The translations under genes were made by a program, and so were the position numbers. From Ligustrum vulgare (Eukaryota > Streptophyta > Magnoliopsida > Lamiales > Oleaceae), in contig OY743168.1 in assembly GCA_963555705.1 (NCBI GenBank), positions 24,620,139-24,684,138 on the forward strand: 64,000 bases of DNA, written 5' to 3'. The notes under the pieces are model-generated. The model saw nothing but the letters and a program-made list of their open reading frames with translations, had not been told where the DNA came from and did not search any database. This document shows positions 22,587 through 32,785 of this stretch, in pieces. Every line of letters starts with the position of its first letter. The stretch's first letter is position 1.

Positions 22587-23096
22587 AAATGCGATTGGAT
22601 CAGTCAAGTGTTTGCCCCAAAAATGTTGAAGCCCAAAGTATTAAACTAGCTGGACCAAATATGTAGGAGCCCAACTCTGATGTCTGAAGCCCAAATGCAT
22701 GACCCGGACTTGAGGCCCGGTTTCACCATCGCCCTATTCTTCCATTGTTGGATCACTTCACTCTCATCACTTCCGTTCATTTGAAGATAAGGATTGCTGG
22801 ATACTCTTCAATCATTATATCATCCAGAAGCCTCATTTCTGATTCTCTCTGATCCTCTCTCTCCATCTCTTGAGTTCTCTTCATCTTCTGAAGAATGATC
22901 TCTAATTTCTCTCTTGTTTTCTCGCAAATTTCTTACTGATTCTTTGTGTATAATCAATATTGCTTTGTGGTTGTTATACATATTGTTATTTTGTGTAATT
23001 TTTCTGTGTTTTGCGAGTTCTATTGAGATTTCTGATATTTTTAGAATATGAGTTTGTGAATCTATAAATTTCCTTGGATACTTTGCGATTTATTGT
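22587..23096. other. Leader-like pyrimidine-rich stretch, possible LTR fragment
   Basis: The repeated word GAAGCCCAAA and a CT-rich run (GATCCTCTCTCTCCATCTCTT near 22850) resemble the U3-R part of a copia LTR or a plant leader. No coding sequence or boundaries were found. Confidence 0.35.
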
Positions 23097-23811
23097 TGAT
23101 AAGTGTGCTTTACACACTTATTTAGTTCCTAAATTAGCAATTTAATTGACAAATTGAGCAAATATCTACTTATAAATTGTATTTATCTTGTACAATTAGG
23201 TACAACCTCAATATGCTATGTTTAGATTCTTGATCCGTAATTGTCATTGAATCTTTACTTTAGTAGAAAATAAACCTCGTGCAGATTTAGTAATAATTCG
23301 ACTTGAATTGATTAATTCGAGCTCGTGTAATTAACGATCCAATTCAATCTATTCTTCTAAATTTTCATACTAGTCGTGCATTAAATCCTAAGAGCTTGTT
23401 TAGGATTATCCGTGGTTAGAATTGGTTCGAAGAACTTGTTTTGAATCAATACACATAATGAAGAATTTAGATAATTAGAGCTTGTTGATTATTTATGATT
23501 GATAATTGAATTAGGGATAGATACACGTTACAAGGAAAGGTATAACATTAAATGGGAGCACAACCGAACCCGAGAACAAGATTTCTTCTCATATTATTTC
23601 TCTAGTAATATTTAATTATTTATTTTATGCATAGTTTTCATTCAAATAATTTCCAAACAACAAAACCCTAAATTCCATTCTAATTGATCGAACAACTAAA
23701 ATTAGTTTCCGTTCCTCGTGGGATCGATACTTACTCTCGCTACTACATTATTAATTAATATTTAGCGAGTAAGGAATTATTTATTATTTTGGTGCATTGC
23801 AACACGCATCA
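23097..23811 (+). mobile_element. Solo LTR, TGATAAG-family copy C5 (715 bp)
   Basis: It runs from TGATAAGTGTGCTTTACACA to GCAACACGCATCA and has the family's CTCGTGGGATCGATACTTAC module near 23713. Flanks are ATTGT (23092-23096) and ATAGT (23812-23816), a 4-of-5 match to a target duplication. No internal region is attached on either side. Confidence 0.68.
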
Positions 23812-24249
23812 ATAGTCAAATCTATTGAATCACATTCGAAATCACACAGGATTTGCATGATTTTTAAGTTCTTACACCAAATTTCTATCAAATTGCACAA
23901 GAATTTATGAGTAGGTAAGAGTACAACCGGATTTTGTAGTTGTCTGAGACGTAAATGGAGAAATAATCAAATATTTAAAGAATTGTTTCCTCCAGTAGAT
24001 AGTTTCCATCTAAGGAAAGATCTCGAGATCATCCAAAGTAGTAGCTTGTTAGAGCAAGTTTTAATTATTTTGCCAAAGATGAGAAACAGGGCAATCCATC
24101 GGCTAGAAACTCCAATTGACCCAAAGATCTGGTGCAGAGAAGGAGATAGAACTCATCCAAAAGCATTGGAGTTGGATATAGATACCCTCAAATTGTACTC
24201 CCTACTGATCCATCAGATATATTGTTCACAAGAGATTCTTCGAGTGTAG
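23812..24249. other. Spacer before the CCCH-ankyrin remnant
   Basis: An open frame at 23983-24249 on the plus strand has no recognised domain. The minus strand near 24180-24249 may be a decayed continuation of the CCCH-type gene, but no zinc-finger cysteines are left. Confidence 0.4.
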
Positions 24250-24560
24250 TTTTAATGCCCAAAAGTTTTTAGAGGAACAACAATCACATCAACTGGGCGT
24301 TGGCCGTTGGCATCTTCAAAGTTTGGGTCAACATCGGCTGATAGAAGCAGCTTGATGGCATTAAAGATGTGAAAAAAGCCACCAGAGGCAGCACAATGGA
24401 GTGCAGTATAGTTATTTTTTCCATATATTCTATTCAAATCAATTTCTGGCAGGGAAACCACCAGTTTCAATACCACCATGGGTAGCAGCAACCATCAAGG
24501 GCCTCTAACAAATTTCCAACTACCAATCCCTTTTCAGAAAGTGGTTAAAATTCGTGTCGA
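24250..24560 (-). pseudogene. Ankyrin-repeat piece of a plant CCCH zinc-finger gene
   Basis: The minus strand reads LKLVVSLPEIDLNRIYGKNN, YTALHCAASGGFFHIFNAIK, LLLSADVDPNFEDANGQRP, VDVIVVPLK. This is the two-ankyrin block found near the N-terminus of the plant CCCH tandem zinc-finger family, whose members act in stress signalling and RNA turnover. Just upstream (about 24490-24520) another frame gives MVAATHGG, the expected preceding residues, so a frameshift separates them. The CCCH fingers, which should follow on the minus strand below 24240, are not readable. Only this exon fragment is supported. Confidence 0.75.
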
Positions 24561-26178
24561 GCTAAGGAACTTGCAAGTGTTCCTTGTATGCCAATCCAAG
24601 GCAAGAAGCCCAGTTAGAATGTCTTGAAGATTTTGATAATACTTGTGTGCGAAGATACTGCCGGAGGGTGGAGAAAATCTAAATCCATCTTCATTATTAA
24701 GAATAGTTGGCTTGGGATTTATAGCAAAAACCTTGTGTACGTTAATCTGGCCCAAGAATTTTTGTTACATATTGATGAAGAGAAATTGCTCAAATTTTGA
24801 TTTTTAGAGCAAGACCGAAGAAGAGTATAAGGGCAATCAAGCATTGGCAGATACACATCAAACTCTCTGTCATTTATATATAATTTTCCCTCACCAGGTT
24901 GAATCTAAACACCAGCTATGTCGTGTTCCCAATCCAAATAGCCAATAAAAACGAAGGAATGGGGCGTTCCTCGAAATTCTGATTTCATAGGTGAAGTGGG
25001 TCTTCGCAACAATCTAGACAGTGGTCGTCGGGGAGTTATGGCAGGCTGCCCAAGAAGCGAAGAGACTCGAATAACTGGATTTCACAAAATACCAATACTC
25101 GATAGAGCTGATGAAGTTATGTTCAATCAAGCTTAACTGAAGCAGTTGGCAAAATTTCAAAGTTAATTGCCTGGGTCAGAGATACAGGCGTTTTGGGGAA
25201 GGAAAATTGCTCAATAAGTGAAGAATTGTGATAATCAAAGCTAATAGAACCAAGGGACCAACAGAATCGGTGAAAATCAGACCAGTCGCCCTAACGAAGC
25301 CAATGTGAGAAAAAGTTGATCTCCCTGAAACGTTTCTGGGGAACGAGAGAGTCTGATCCGTCGATAATTGATTCCAAGCTAATAAATATGGAAGGCGAGT
25401 TCAATTTAAACAAAATCACCATGATTCGGATCTGAAATTCCTCATGCCATAAACCTCGAACAAATTAATGATCGGGATCGAAGATCTAGACCACTATCTG
25501 AATGTGAGATCGACTACTTCGAGTTTTTAGGGATGGAATTATTTTTGCAGAAAAATTCGAAATTCATGGAGTGAATGCATGCTTTTTGTGGTCTTGATCC
25601 AACTAGTGTAGATAATAGCAAACGAAAACCTGCTTCGTATGGTTATCATACCTAGTTGTTTCAATTGAGGGTTGTGACTACAATCGGAAGAATGTGATTG
25701 GAGAGTATGATCATCTTTCGCCGGAGACGAGAACCACATATGATATTTCCAATCAACCCATTAAAGACGTGGCTGCATCGATGACTCCAATTTTAGGATC
25801 GAAATTTGATATAAATTGCCAGATTTTGTCGCTGCCTGCTTCCTCAAACCCGTTCAAATTTGCTAGATTTCTTCCCTGCCTGCTTCCTCAAACCCATTCA
25901 AATTTGCTAGATTTCTTCGCTGGAAGAGATGTTGAACATTTTAAAATGATCAAAGAGGTGATCTCTGTGATGAAAAGCCATAGTGGATGTCATTGAAGAA
26001 CTCCATAATTTCTCTCTCCAATTCCAAGAGAGTCCCCACATGGTTATCTCTAATTTCATGGATTTGACATTATTTTTCGCATTTACCCCTTTTTCCCGTA
26101 ACAAGATCATCAATTTTCTGAATTTTTATTTCGATGGTTTGAAATTGATCTTTGAACAACATGATTTTTTGATCAGAT
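24561..26178 (-). mobile_element. Probable leader and gag-side region of a minus-strand gypsy element, decayed
   Basis: It lies downstream, on the minus strand, of a gypsy primer site and LTR at 26179-26514. No gag, protease or polymerase motif could be read. It includes a perfect-spacing 44-bp tandem duplication at 25832-25919 (units starting CTGCCTGCTTCCTCAAACCC, one mismatch). The left boundary is unknown. Confidence 0.35.
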
Positions 26179-26195
26179 TCCCACAGACGGCGCCA
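26179..26195 (-). promoter_or_regulatory. Primer-binding site of a gypsy element
   Basis: The minus strand reads TGGCGCCGTCTGTGGGA, the usual primer site after 5' LTRs of many plant Ty3/gypsy elements. It lies a few bases from an LTR end (ACA/TCATCAAT). Confidence 0.75.
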
Positions 26196-26203
26196 ATTGA
26201 TGA

Positions 26204-26514
26204 TGTAAAAAATCCTAACCTTGAAGTGGCAAGATTTGGGACTTCTTGATCACTGGAAAAGATGAACGAATTTGCCTTGTATAACCTGCAAAAAGGCGAG
26301 GAGGATTCTTCCCGTCGCCCCTCCGGTATGAGAATTAGTATTCTGGAAAATAGAGAGAATATATAACTGGAAAACGTAAAGAATATTGAATGAATATTGT
26401 GATAAAAAAAAGCTGTATTTATAGGGCTGAAAAAAGGCCATAACCTTCTTTAATTGAAGAAGGAGTCTTTTTGATATAAACTTACCTTTTAAGGGGAATT
26501 CTATCTTTATTGAA
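26204..26514 (-). mobile_element. 5' LTR fragment of the minus-strand gypsy element
   Basis: It begins (plus reading) TGTAAAAAATCCTAACCTTG next to the primer site and matches 27382-27692 at nearly every position. It breaks off near 26514, where a TGATAAG-family piece starts. Confidence 0.8.
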
Positions 26515-27098
26515 TGAGTTATTTCTATAATCCGAGAGGTGAGTTAATAACTTAGATCAAGGTAATAAATTCGGTAATTGGACAGGAGATAGATATACAC
26601 TTTTGTTATTATCGCGATCGGGTGCGAATTCTTGTATTATATGCATCTAGATAAGGAATAATTCGAACTCTCTGTAGAGATACATGGTTGACTTATTTAG
26701 GTAGATTTGATTTAAACTCGAGAGAGAAATTTCAATATACATTAGTGAATTCAACCAAATGCATATTTAGAAAATAAAACTGGAATTGAAGTTAATTTAA
26801 TTTGCCAGGTGAAATCGTGAATCCCAACTACTTTACAATCATTTTTTTAAAAGTTACTTTACAATCATTTTTAAACACAAAACAATCGTGTAATTTTAAT
26901 TCTTTATTTATTTTTCTTAGTTTTAGTTTAAAACACCAAAACACATTCGTTTGTTCAATTAAGGATAAGAACTAAAATATTTCGATACTTAATAGCAGTT
27001 CTCGTGGGAACGATAATCCGGATTCGTTTGTCCGCTTTATTACTTTTTACGATCTGTACACTTGCGGGTATATTTACATCGCAAAATAAAGTAAACAA
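26515..27098 (+). mobile_element. TGATAAG-family LTR fragment, copy C6 (5'-truncated)
   Basis: It starts within the family's AATCCGAGAGGTGAGTTAA block and continues through ACTCGAGAGAGAAATTTCAA, GTGGGAACGATAATCCGGAT and TACACTTGCGGG to about 27098. It matches C7 from about 31715 to the end, and the second half of C4. It sits between two copies of another LTR. Confidence 0.75.
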
Positions 27099-27381
27099 TC
27101 ATCATAGAGATCCAATGCCTACAAAGTCTCTGAGAGAATCCGTGTAGGAATCACGTTGAACTCGCACATAGGGTGTGGCACTAGTTTGTTATAATAGGGT
27201 GTGATACTAGTTTATTATAGTAATGCGTGTAAATAAGTTATATAAATGTAAATGAGAAATTAATTTTTTTGAAGAATTTATTGTGTTTGGATTTCAATAA
27301 CGAACCACAAATTCAAATAAGATCCTACTCTTGACGAATTTAGTTCCATTTGGTAAACTTGTTTATAAATAATATTGATAC
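27099..27381. other. Spacer between C6 and the second gypsy LTR
   Basis: It contains a short local repeat (ATAGGGTGTG-CACTAGTTT at about 27168 and 27196). No gene. Confidence 0.45.
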
Positions 27382-28270
27382 TGTAAAAAATCCTAACTTT
27401 GACGTGGCAAGATCTGGGACTTCTTGATTGCAGGAAAAGATAAACGAATTCGTCTTGTATAACCTGCAAAAAGGCGAGGAGATTCTCCCCATCGCCCTTC
27501 CGGTGTGAGAATTAGTATTCTGGAAAATAGAGAGAATATACAACTGAAAAACGTAAAGAATATTGAATGAATATTGTGATCAAAAGAGCTGTATTTATAG
27601 GGCTGAAAAAAGTTCATAACCTTCTTTAATTGAAGAAGGAGTCTTTTTGATATAAACTTACCTTTTAAGGGAAATTCTATCTTTACAAGAATATAGTTCC
27701 CCTTTTTTAGGAGGTTTCCTTGTACGATACGTCTTTTTATGGAGGTCCAAGAAGGAGGTTCATGAATGAAGCCCATTAATGAAGAAGGTTCGAAGTCCTA
27801 TCTGTGTTGGGCTTCTAAGCGTGATGTGACTGGGACAGGCCGACCATATATCTTATCATCAATGAGATTTTTGATAAGGTCGGGAGTGACCGACCTATGT
27901 AGTGACAGGATAAGCCTGGGCAAATATGTTGAATAAACGAAGAGTAACCTAGCGAGGTCGGGCAACAATCCCGATCTATAAATGGCCGGGCATTATTGCC
28001 CGACCTGTTATACTCCAAATCCCTAGCTTATTTTAGGGCGTCGTGAATTTGTACTGATCACTTGATTTTCTAGGATATAAGGCTAAAGACATAGCCCATT
28101 AATGTGTTTTGGGGTTAGGGTTGGCCCATAATAAGACTACAATGCTTCTATGAACAATTCGACCCAAATGGGTGACCTCGGGCCATAGAGAGGTCGATCC
28201 AAAGTGTGATGTTGTGCAAGATAGAAGGTCGGCCCAAAGCATGACCTTGGGCCTTAAGGTGAAAAGTAAT
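27382..28270 (-). mobile_element. Second LTR copy of the minus-strand gypsy family
   Basis: It starts TGTAAAAAATCCTAACTTTG and matches 26204-26514, then extends through a region rich in GGTCGG/CCGACC words (27838-28010, 28180-28240). A TATA-like TATTTATAGGGC lies at about 27592. The outer end is estimated near 28270 at CCTTGGGCCTTAAGGTG. Confidence 0.6.
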
Positions 28271-28319
28271 ATTCTGATAATGGAATGACCAAAAATATAC
28301 CGATCAAATATGAATTTTC
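28271..28319. other. Short junction sequence
   Basis: Contains the presumed outer end of the preceding LTR. No other feature. Confidence 0.3.
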
Positions 28320-28480
28320 AAACAACTTTTTAACCGCACGTATTTCTTCAAATCATTTTTCAACAGCAAATTTTATCTTGAAAAATCACAATTCTTTGTT
28401 TATAAATAACTCATTTTTTCGAACCACTTATTAACCACATACATTTTTCCAAATTACTTTTCAATCATATATTTTACCTC
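28320..28480 (+). repeat. AT-rich MITE-like family, copy 3 (two half units)
   Basis: Two successive diverged units, each with CAAA-CA-CTTTTTAACC, ACATA-TTTTTCCAAAT and TTTTCAA blocks, separated by ATTCTTTGTTTATAAATAA. Confidence 0.5.
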
Positions 28481-28539
28481 AAAACATCATATTCTTTGTT
28501 TCGTTCCGTTTGTTAACATTGTAGCAATTACAAGTTTAT

Positions 28540-28665
28540 TTATGTTTTTGAAATAAAATGTGTTGTTAAAAGTGGAGAGTGAAAATATGTATATGTAGTT
28601 AAAAAGTAATTCGAAAATTTTTGTTATTTATAAATTAATTTATAAATTATAATAACAAATTAGGC
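28540..28665 (-). repeat. AT-rich MITE-like family, copy 4
   Basis: The reverse complement carries TTATAATTTATAAATTAATT, ACTTTTTAACTACATATACA, TTTTCACTCTCCACTTTTAA and ACACATTTTATTTC, in the same order as copy 2. Confidence 0.55.
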
Positions 28666-29499
28666 AAATTATAACCAGAAAACTTTTACCAAATCTTATA
28701 GAGGCAAAAAGCCAAAAAGGTTCTACCAAAATCCGTTGGACTCGTAAGAAGAAATCTGAAAAGCCCCGCCCCCGCCCAAAAACAAAAGGGGGAATTAGCT
28801 GGGATGACCCACCCACCCTCACAAAACATTTATCTAACTAACCCTTTGACCAAAATAAGAATATAAAAGAAAAAGAAAAACATATTAAAGTATCAAATGA
28901 CCTTTTTATCCTTGGTGAAAAAACTAAAAACTATCTTTCCTTCTTCCAAGTGTGCAAAGATTCGAACCTTCCACCTAAAGGTAAAAATTTGAGAACTCAA
29001 CCACTTCAACCTACAACATTATGTGTTTAATGTTATCTCTAACAAATATATATTGTATTCTAAAAAATTGTATTTCCTTTCTCATAAATATAAGGTTGCA
29101 AAGAATTGAACCTTGAACATTTTTAAAACTTAACCACTTGAACCAATAACAATTTATGTAATGAATTATATCTAACAAATATATATAGATATTATATTCT
29201 AAAAATATTTTAAATTTAATATTGCAAGGAATTGAACATTTAATATCTAGTAAGCATAGAAGGAGTGATGGACGCAGACAATTAGTAATAGTGGGGCACG
29301 GAGATGAACATGTATTTTTCGCGATGAATATTTCGGTGGTTCGGGGATAGCGCCCCCAAATTTTATTTTTTTTAGGAGATCGAGAATGAGGAAAAAAATT
29401 CAAATTTAAACAACACAAATGTACTAAATAACATACAAACTCACCCGTATGTGTAGGTTTTTTATTTTGAAAATCAAGCCTCTGTTTGGTAAAGAACAA
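28666..29499. other. AT-rich spacer, no supported gene
   Basis: Two related segments (28980-29055 and 29095-29175) share the words AACTCAACCACTT, TTATGT-TAATG and ATCTCTAACAAATATAT, suggesting a local duplication. A minus-strand open frame of 172 codons at 29011-29529 is AT-driven and shows no domain. Confidence 0.45.
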
Positions 29500-29621
29500 C
29501 CTCAAAAGATGATGGAGAGCACAAAACATAAATAGGTCCCTCGAGCCAACAAAAGCAAGAGATACACGAAGAAGAGGTCATATATAGATTCGAAATCGAG
29601 TTTTTTTCAAGAGAGGGGGGA
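29500..29621 (+). mobile_element. End of a gypsy internal region with polypurine tract
   Basis: It is similar to 45560-45679 of the gypsy element at 43018-46452. It ends TTTCAAGAGAGGGGGGA, the polypurine tract, directly before an LTR of the same family. Confidence 0.65.
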
Positions 29622-30392
29622 TGATGTGATCCAAGGTAGGATATCAAAGGAGAAATCAAGCTACGGGTAATGCAACAATAATCTACATGGAAAAACGAAG
29701 ATGTCTCGTGTTGGGCCGGAATCGAGAATCAAATTGGATCAAGTTTTTCAAAGGGACGAAAAGGAAGCCAGCCAGGAAGACCACGCAATCACGCAGACCA
29801 GGGATGGTGCGATCGCGCGAATGCATAAAAAATGAACCCAAGAGTTTCAGGCATGACCACGCGATCGCGTGGTTGAAATCGGAGCCGATTTTCGCGATTT
29901 TTAATTTAATTTCCGTTTTATTAATTATTAATTCTATTTTTGAACCCTAATGCGGCTAGAGTTAGTGCTAGGTCGTTTTTCCATTATATTATTATGCATA
30001 TTTTCATTATTGTAAGAAAATTTGATTATTGATATTGAATTGAGTTTTTACTCTCTAGAAAGGAGAATTTATTTTCTTGTACTTCAAGAACAAATTGAAC
30101 TTATCAAATATTTGTGGCGTTCCAATCAGAACTTATCAAAGATCAATTCTTTATGATCGTTCATCCAACGAACTTATCAAGGAAGTAACATCCCTTGTGA
30201 TATTTACCAATCTTGGTTCTCATTTCTTGCGTCGTGAATATTGGGTTAAGGTTTTATCGTCAAATCTATCTTTTATTATCGTTCTTATTTCCTTGGGTCT
30301 TGTTATTGTTATTTTCGTTGAATTTAAATCTTTCCTATCCTTCGTGTTTTATTCTGCGTTCTTCATCGCGTTTCTCGAGCGGGATCGTATCA
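29622..30392 (+). mobile_element. 3' LTR of the TGATGTGATCC gypsy family
   Basis: It starts TGATGTGATCCAAGGTAGG and ends GGGATCGTATCA, matching both LTRs of the element at 43018-46452. It contains a perfect palindrome, ACCACGCGATCGCGTGGT (29856-29873). It ends inside an exon of a kinesin gene remnant, so the insertion broke that exon. The 5' part of the element is not present. Confidence 0.82.
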
Positions 30393-30494
30393 GAATTTGT
30401 TCTGAAATTCTCTGCCATGGAAATTTACAATGAATCTGTCAGAGACCTCCTCGGTGCAGATTGCATTCCGTTAAGACATCTAGACGATCCAGAG
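30393..30494 (+). pseudogene. NACK-type kinesin motor-domain exon piece, left of inserted LTR
   Basis: Directly after the gypsy LTR the plus strand reads [34 protein letters not shown], matching the motor domain of plant NACK-like kinesin-7 proteins around the EIYNE motif. It ends with a proper donor, GAG/GTGAAT, at 30494/30495. The matching downstream exon starts at 32349, after a solo LTR. The upstream motor exons, including the ATP-binding P loop, are missing. Confidence 0.82.
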
Positions 30495-30551
30495 GTGAAT
30501 TCTTGTCAATGATATGGTAATTTGGTACGACATATGTTTTCATCAACTGAT

Positions 30552-30891
30552 TGATAAGTGTATTTTATACACTTATTTATCTGTCGAAATTAGGATATTA
30601 TTTTGTTTTTCTCGAATAAATTCTACTTAGTTTGTGTTTATTTGTCATTATTTCAGGTTTTATCCCAGGAGTCGAGAAGATGAACGAATTGAAGGAAATT
30701 CATGACAATTGGACGAATATTGAGATAAAACGAAGAAAAAGAACTAAAGTGTACACTCCCAAAAGTTGAAGACCGAATGTGCAATTAACTCAAGGACCAA
30801 CTTATTCTATTGGAAGAATTGTGACCCTAAAACATAAAAATTAAAGTAAGAAATAATTGGGCTTTTGTTTTAGGGCTCAATAGTGTGTATA

Positions 30892-30956
<65 letters not shown>

Positions 30957-32326
30957 ATATACATGTTGAAGAGGGGGTGTGCGCAGCCGTGGGACTAACA
31001 TTGGAGGGCTGAGGGAGGAGAGCTTTTCTTGAATATATATACATAAGGCAGAGGGCTGGAGGTTGGAGAATAATTGGTGGAATCAAAACAAGTGCGCAGC
31101 CTAGGAGTTTTTCGGAATTAAATTTGGATATACACATATACACGGCTGCTACAATAAATCAAGGGGACAAGAAAAAGGATAGCTGATTGGAATAGTGGAA
31201 TTTATTGTGGAGAAAGCAATTGAAGGACTTGGCTGGTGATATAATTGGAGGCTTTGAGATTAAGTAGTGAGAATAATAAAGGTGCGGCTGATTTAGGACA
31301 AAAAGCATTGGGTTGTGTGTTTGCTGGTGAATAAAAGACTTAGCTGGAAGAAATTAAAAGGGCTGGAATAGATACACAATTGGATTGAGTTGCTGGAGAG
31401 ACAAAGAAAGTCACGGCTGAAGGAAAGAAAAAAAAAAAAGGGAAGTGCAGCATCCTCAATTGCAAATAGGACTCGACTGTGCATTGGTGGTGATGATAAT
31501 TCTTCAATTATTTAAACTCCAAGTTTTATTTTTTATTGCTTTTTATTCCAGAAACATGAGTAGCTAAATTTTAATTCGGGATTGACGATATAGATTTAAT
31601 GTTTTAGTTTGATTTTAACTCTCAAGTTGGCACTTTATTATCATGTATTGATTTTATTATTGCGTTTAATACTTGAGTTGATTGATCACCAATTCATGAT
31701 TTCATGGTTGTTTTCATAATCCGAGAGGTGAGTTAACAATTAGATCACGTAATAAAATTCGGCAATTTCAACAAAAAGGTAGAGATATGAATTTGTGGTT
31801 GCATGTGGTCACTTAGGAATTCCTAGGAAATTAAATGCATTTAGCTAAGGAGAACTCTGACCCGCTGTAGAGATACATGGTTGACTTAGTTAAATAGGCC
31901 TAATTTGAACTCGAGAGAGGTAAATTAGATATATGCGTGAATTCGACCAAATACAATTTTAGAAAACAACTTGAGATGAGAAATTAATCTAGAACGTTAT
32001 TTCGAAATCGTTAGTCCCGATTTTCATTCAATTGTTTAAAATCCACCACGTTTGTTTATTGCTTTCTTTAATTGTTTTTAGTTTAAGTTGTTATTTTTAT
32101 TTTAATTGATTTGTTTATTTAATTCATTTTCAATTATTTGTCGTTTCTGTTTTTATTATTTTACAATTTATTTTCTTAGTTAGTTTTGGTTTTTGTCTAG
32201 GAATTCTATATTCGAAGTAAATTTATAGCGAATTAAATAGTCCTCGTGGGATCGACAACTCGGACTCAAAAGTCCACTTTTATTACTTGTAGCGATATCG
32301 TACACTTGCGATATTTTTTACCAACA
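30552..32326 (+). mobile_element. Solo LTR, TGATAAG-family copy C7 (1775 bp), with perfect 5-bp target duplication
   Basis: It starts TGATAAGTGTATTTTATACA and ends TACACTTGCGATATTTTTTA, CCAACA, flanked on both sides by CTGAT (30547-30551 and 32327-32331). There is no internal retroelement sequence. It sits inside an intron of the kinesin remnant; without it the intron would be about 74 nt. It holds a (TA)n run and short AT-driven frames but no gene. Confidence 0.9.
30895..30952. repeat. (TA)n microsatellite
   Basis: About 28 uninterrupted TA units inside solo LTR C7. Confidence 0.95.
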
Positions 32327-32348
32327 CTGATCATGACTATTTTAATAG

Positions 32349-32440
32349 AGAGGAGCCACGGTTGAGAAACTTACTGAGGAAACTTTGAGGAACTGGGATC
32401 GTATGATTGAGCTCCTTTCTGTTTGTGATTTTTGCAGTGA
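32349..32440 (+). pseudogene. NACK-type kinesin motor-domain exon piece, right of inserted LTR
   Basis: After an acceptor (TTTAATAG, ending 32348) the reading continues in phase from the exon ending at 30494: RGATVEKLTEETLRNWDRMI, ELLSVC. In the kinesin family this follows the DDPE segment directly. Similarity stops near 32440. Together with 30393-30494 it forms two adjacent exons of one gene, separated by an intron that now carries a solo LTR. Confidence 0.8.
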
Positions 32441-32689
32441 AAGTTTGATATAGTGCATTGGATAGGACAACATGATAGTATAACAAACAATATTTTATGT
32501 TCGTTTTTATTGTTCTTCACTATCTAAAGCTGCCCAACTAACATGCCGTTATAGTACTCGTAATCGTAGATTTATACTCCAACCAATTTTGTGCACCTCA
32601 AAGACTGATTGGAGAGACATCATGAAGGCTTGTTCCGCTGGCTCAATTAATTGGGAAAAAGACAAAAAAAAAAAAATCAAATCAAATTT
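32441..32689. other. Spacer without a gene
   Basis: It includes an A tract at about 32667-32678. Possibly decayed kinesin intron sequence. Confidence 0.4.
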
Positions 32690-32785
32690 AATTTACACAA
32701 TTTATCATACTACTTTTATAACCATACACATTTCCTCTCCAATTTTTAACCTCACATCTTACCTAAAAAATACAAATAAATTAAC
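32690..32785 (+). repeat. AT-rich MITE-like family, copy 5
   Basis: It carries ACACAATTTATCATACTACT, CCATACACATTTCCTCTCCA, ATTTTTAACCTCACATCTTA and CCTAAAAAATAC, in family order. Confidence 0.55.

Noticed and set aside
29011..29529. Minus-strand open frame of 172 codons
   Set aside because: AT-driven, with no domain and no splice or promoter context. It overlaps a local non-coding duplication.
30877..31143. Minus-strand frame with YIYI repeats
   Set aside because: It is a reading of the (TA)n run inside a solo LTR.
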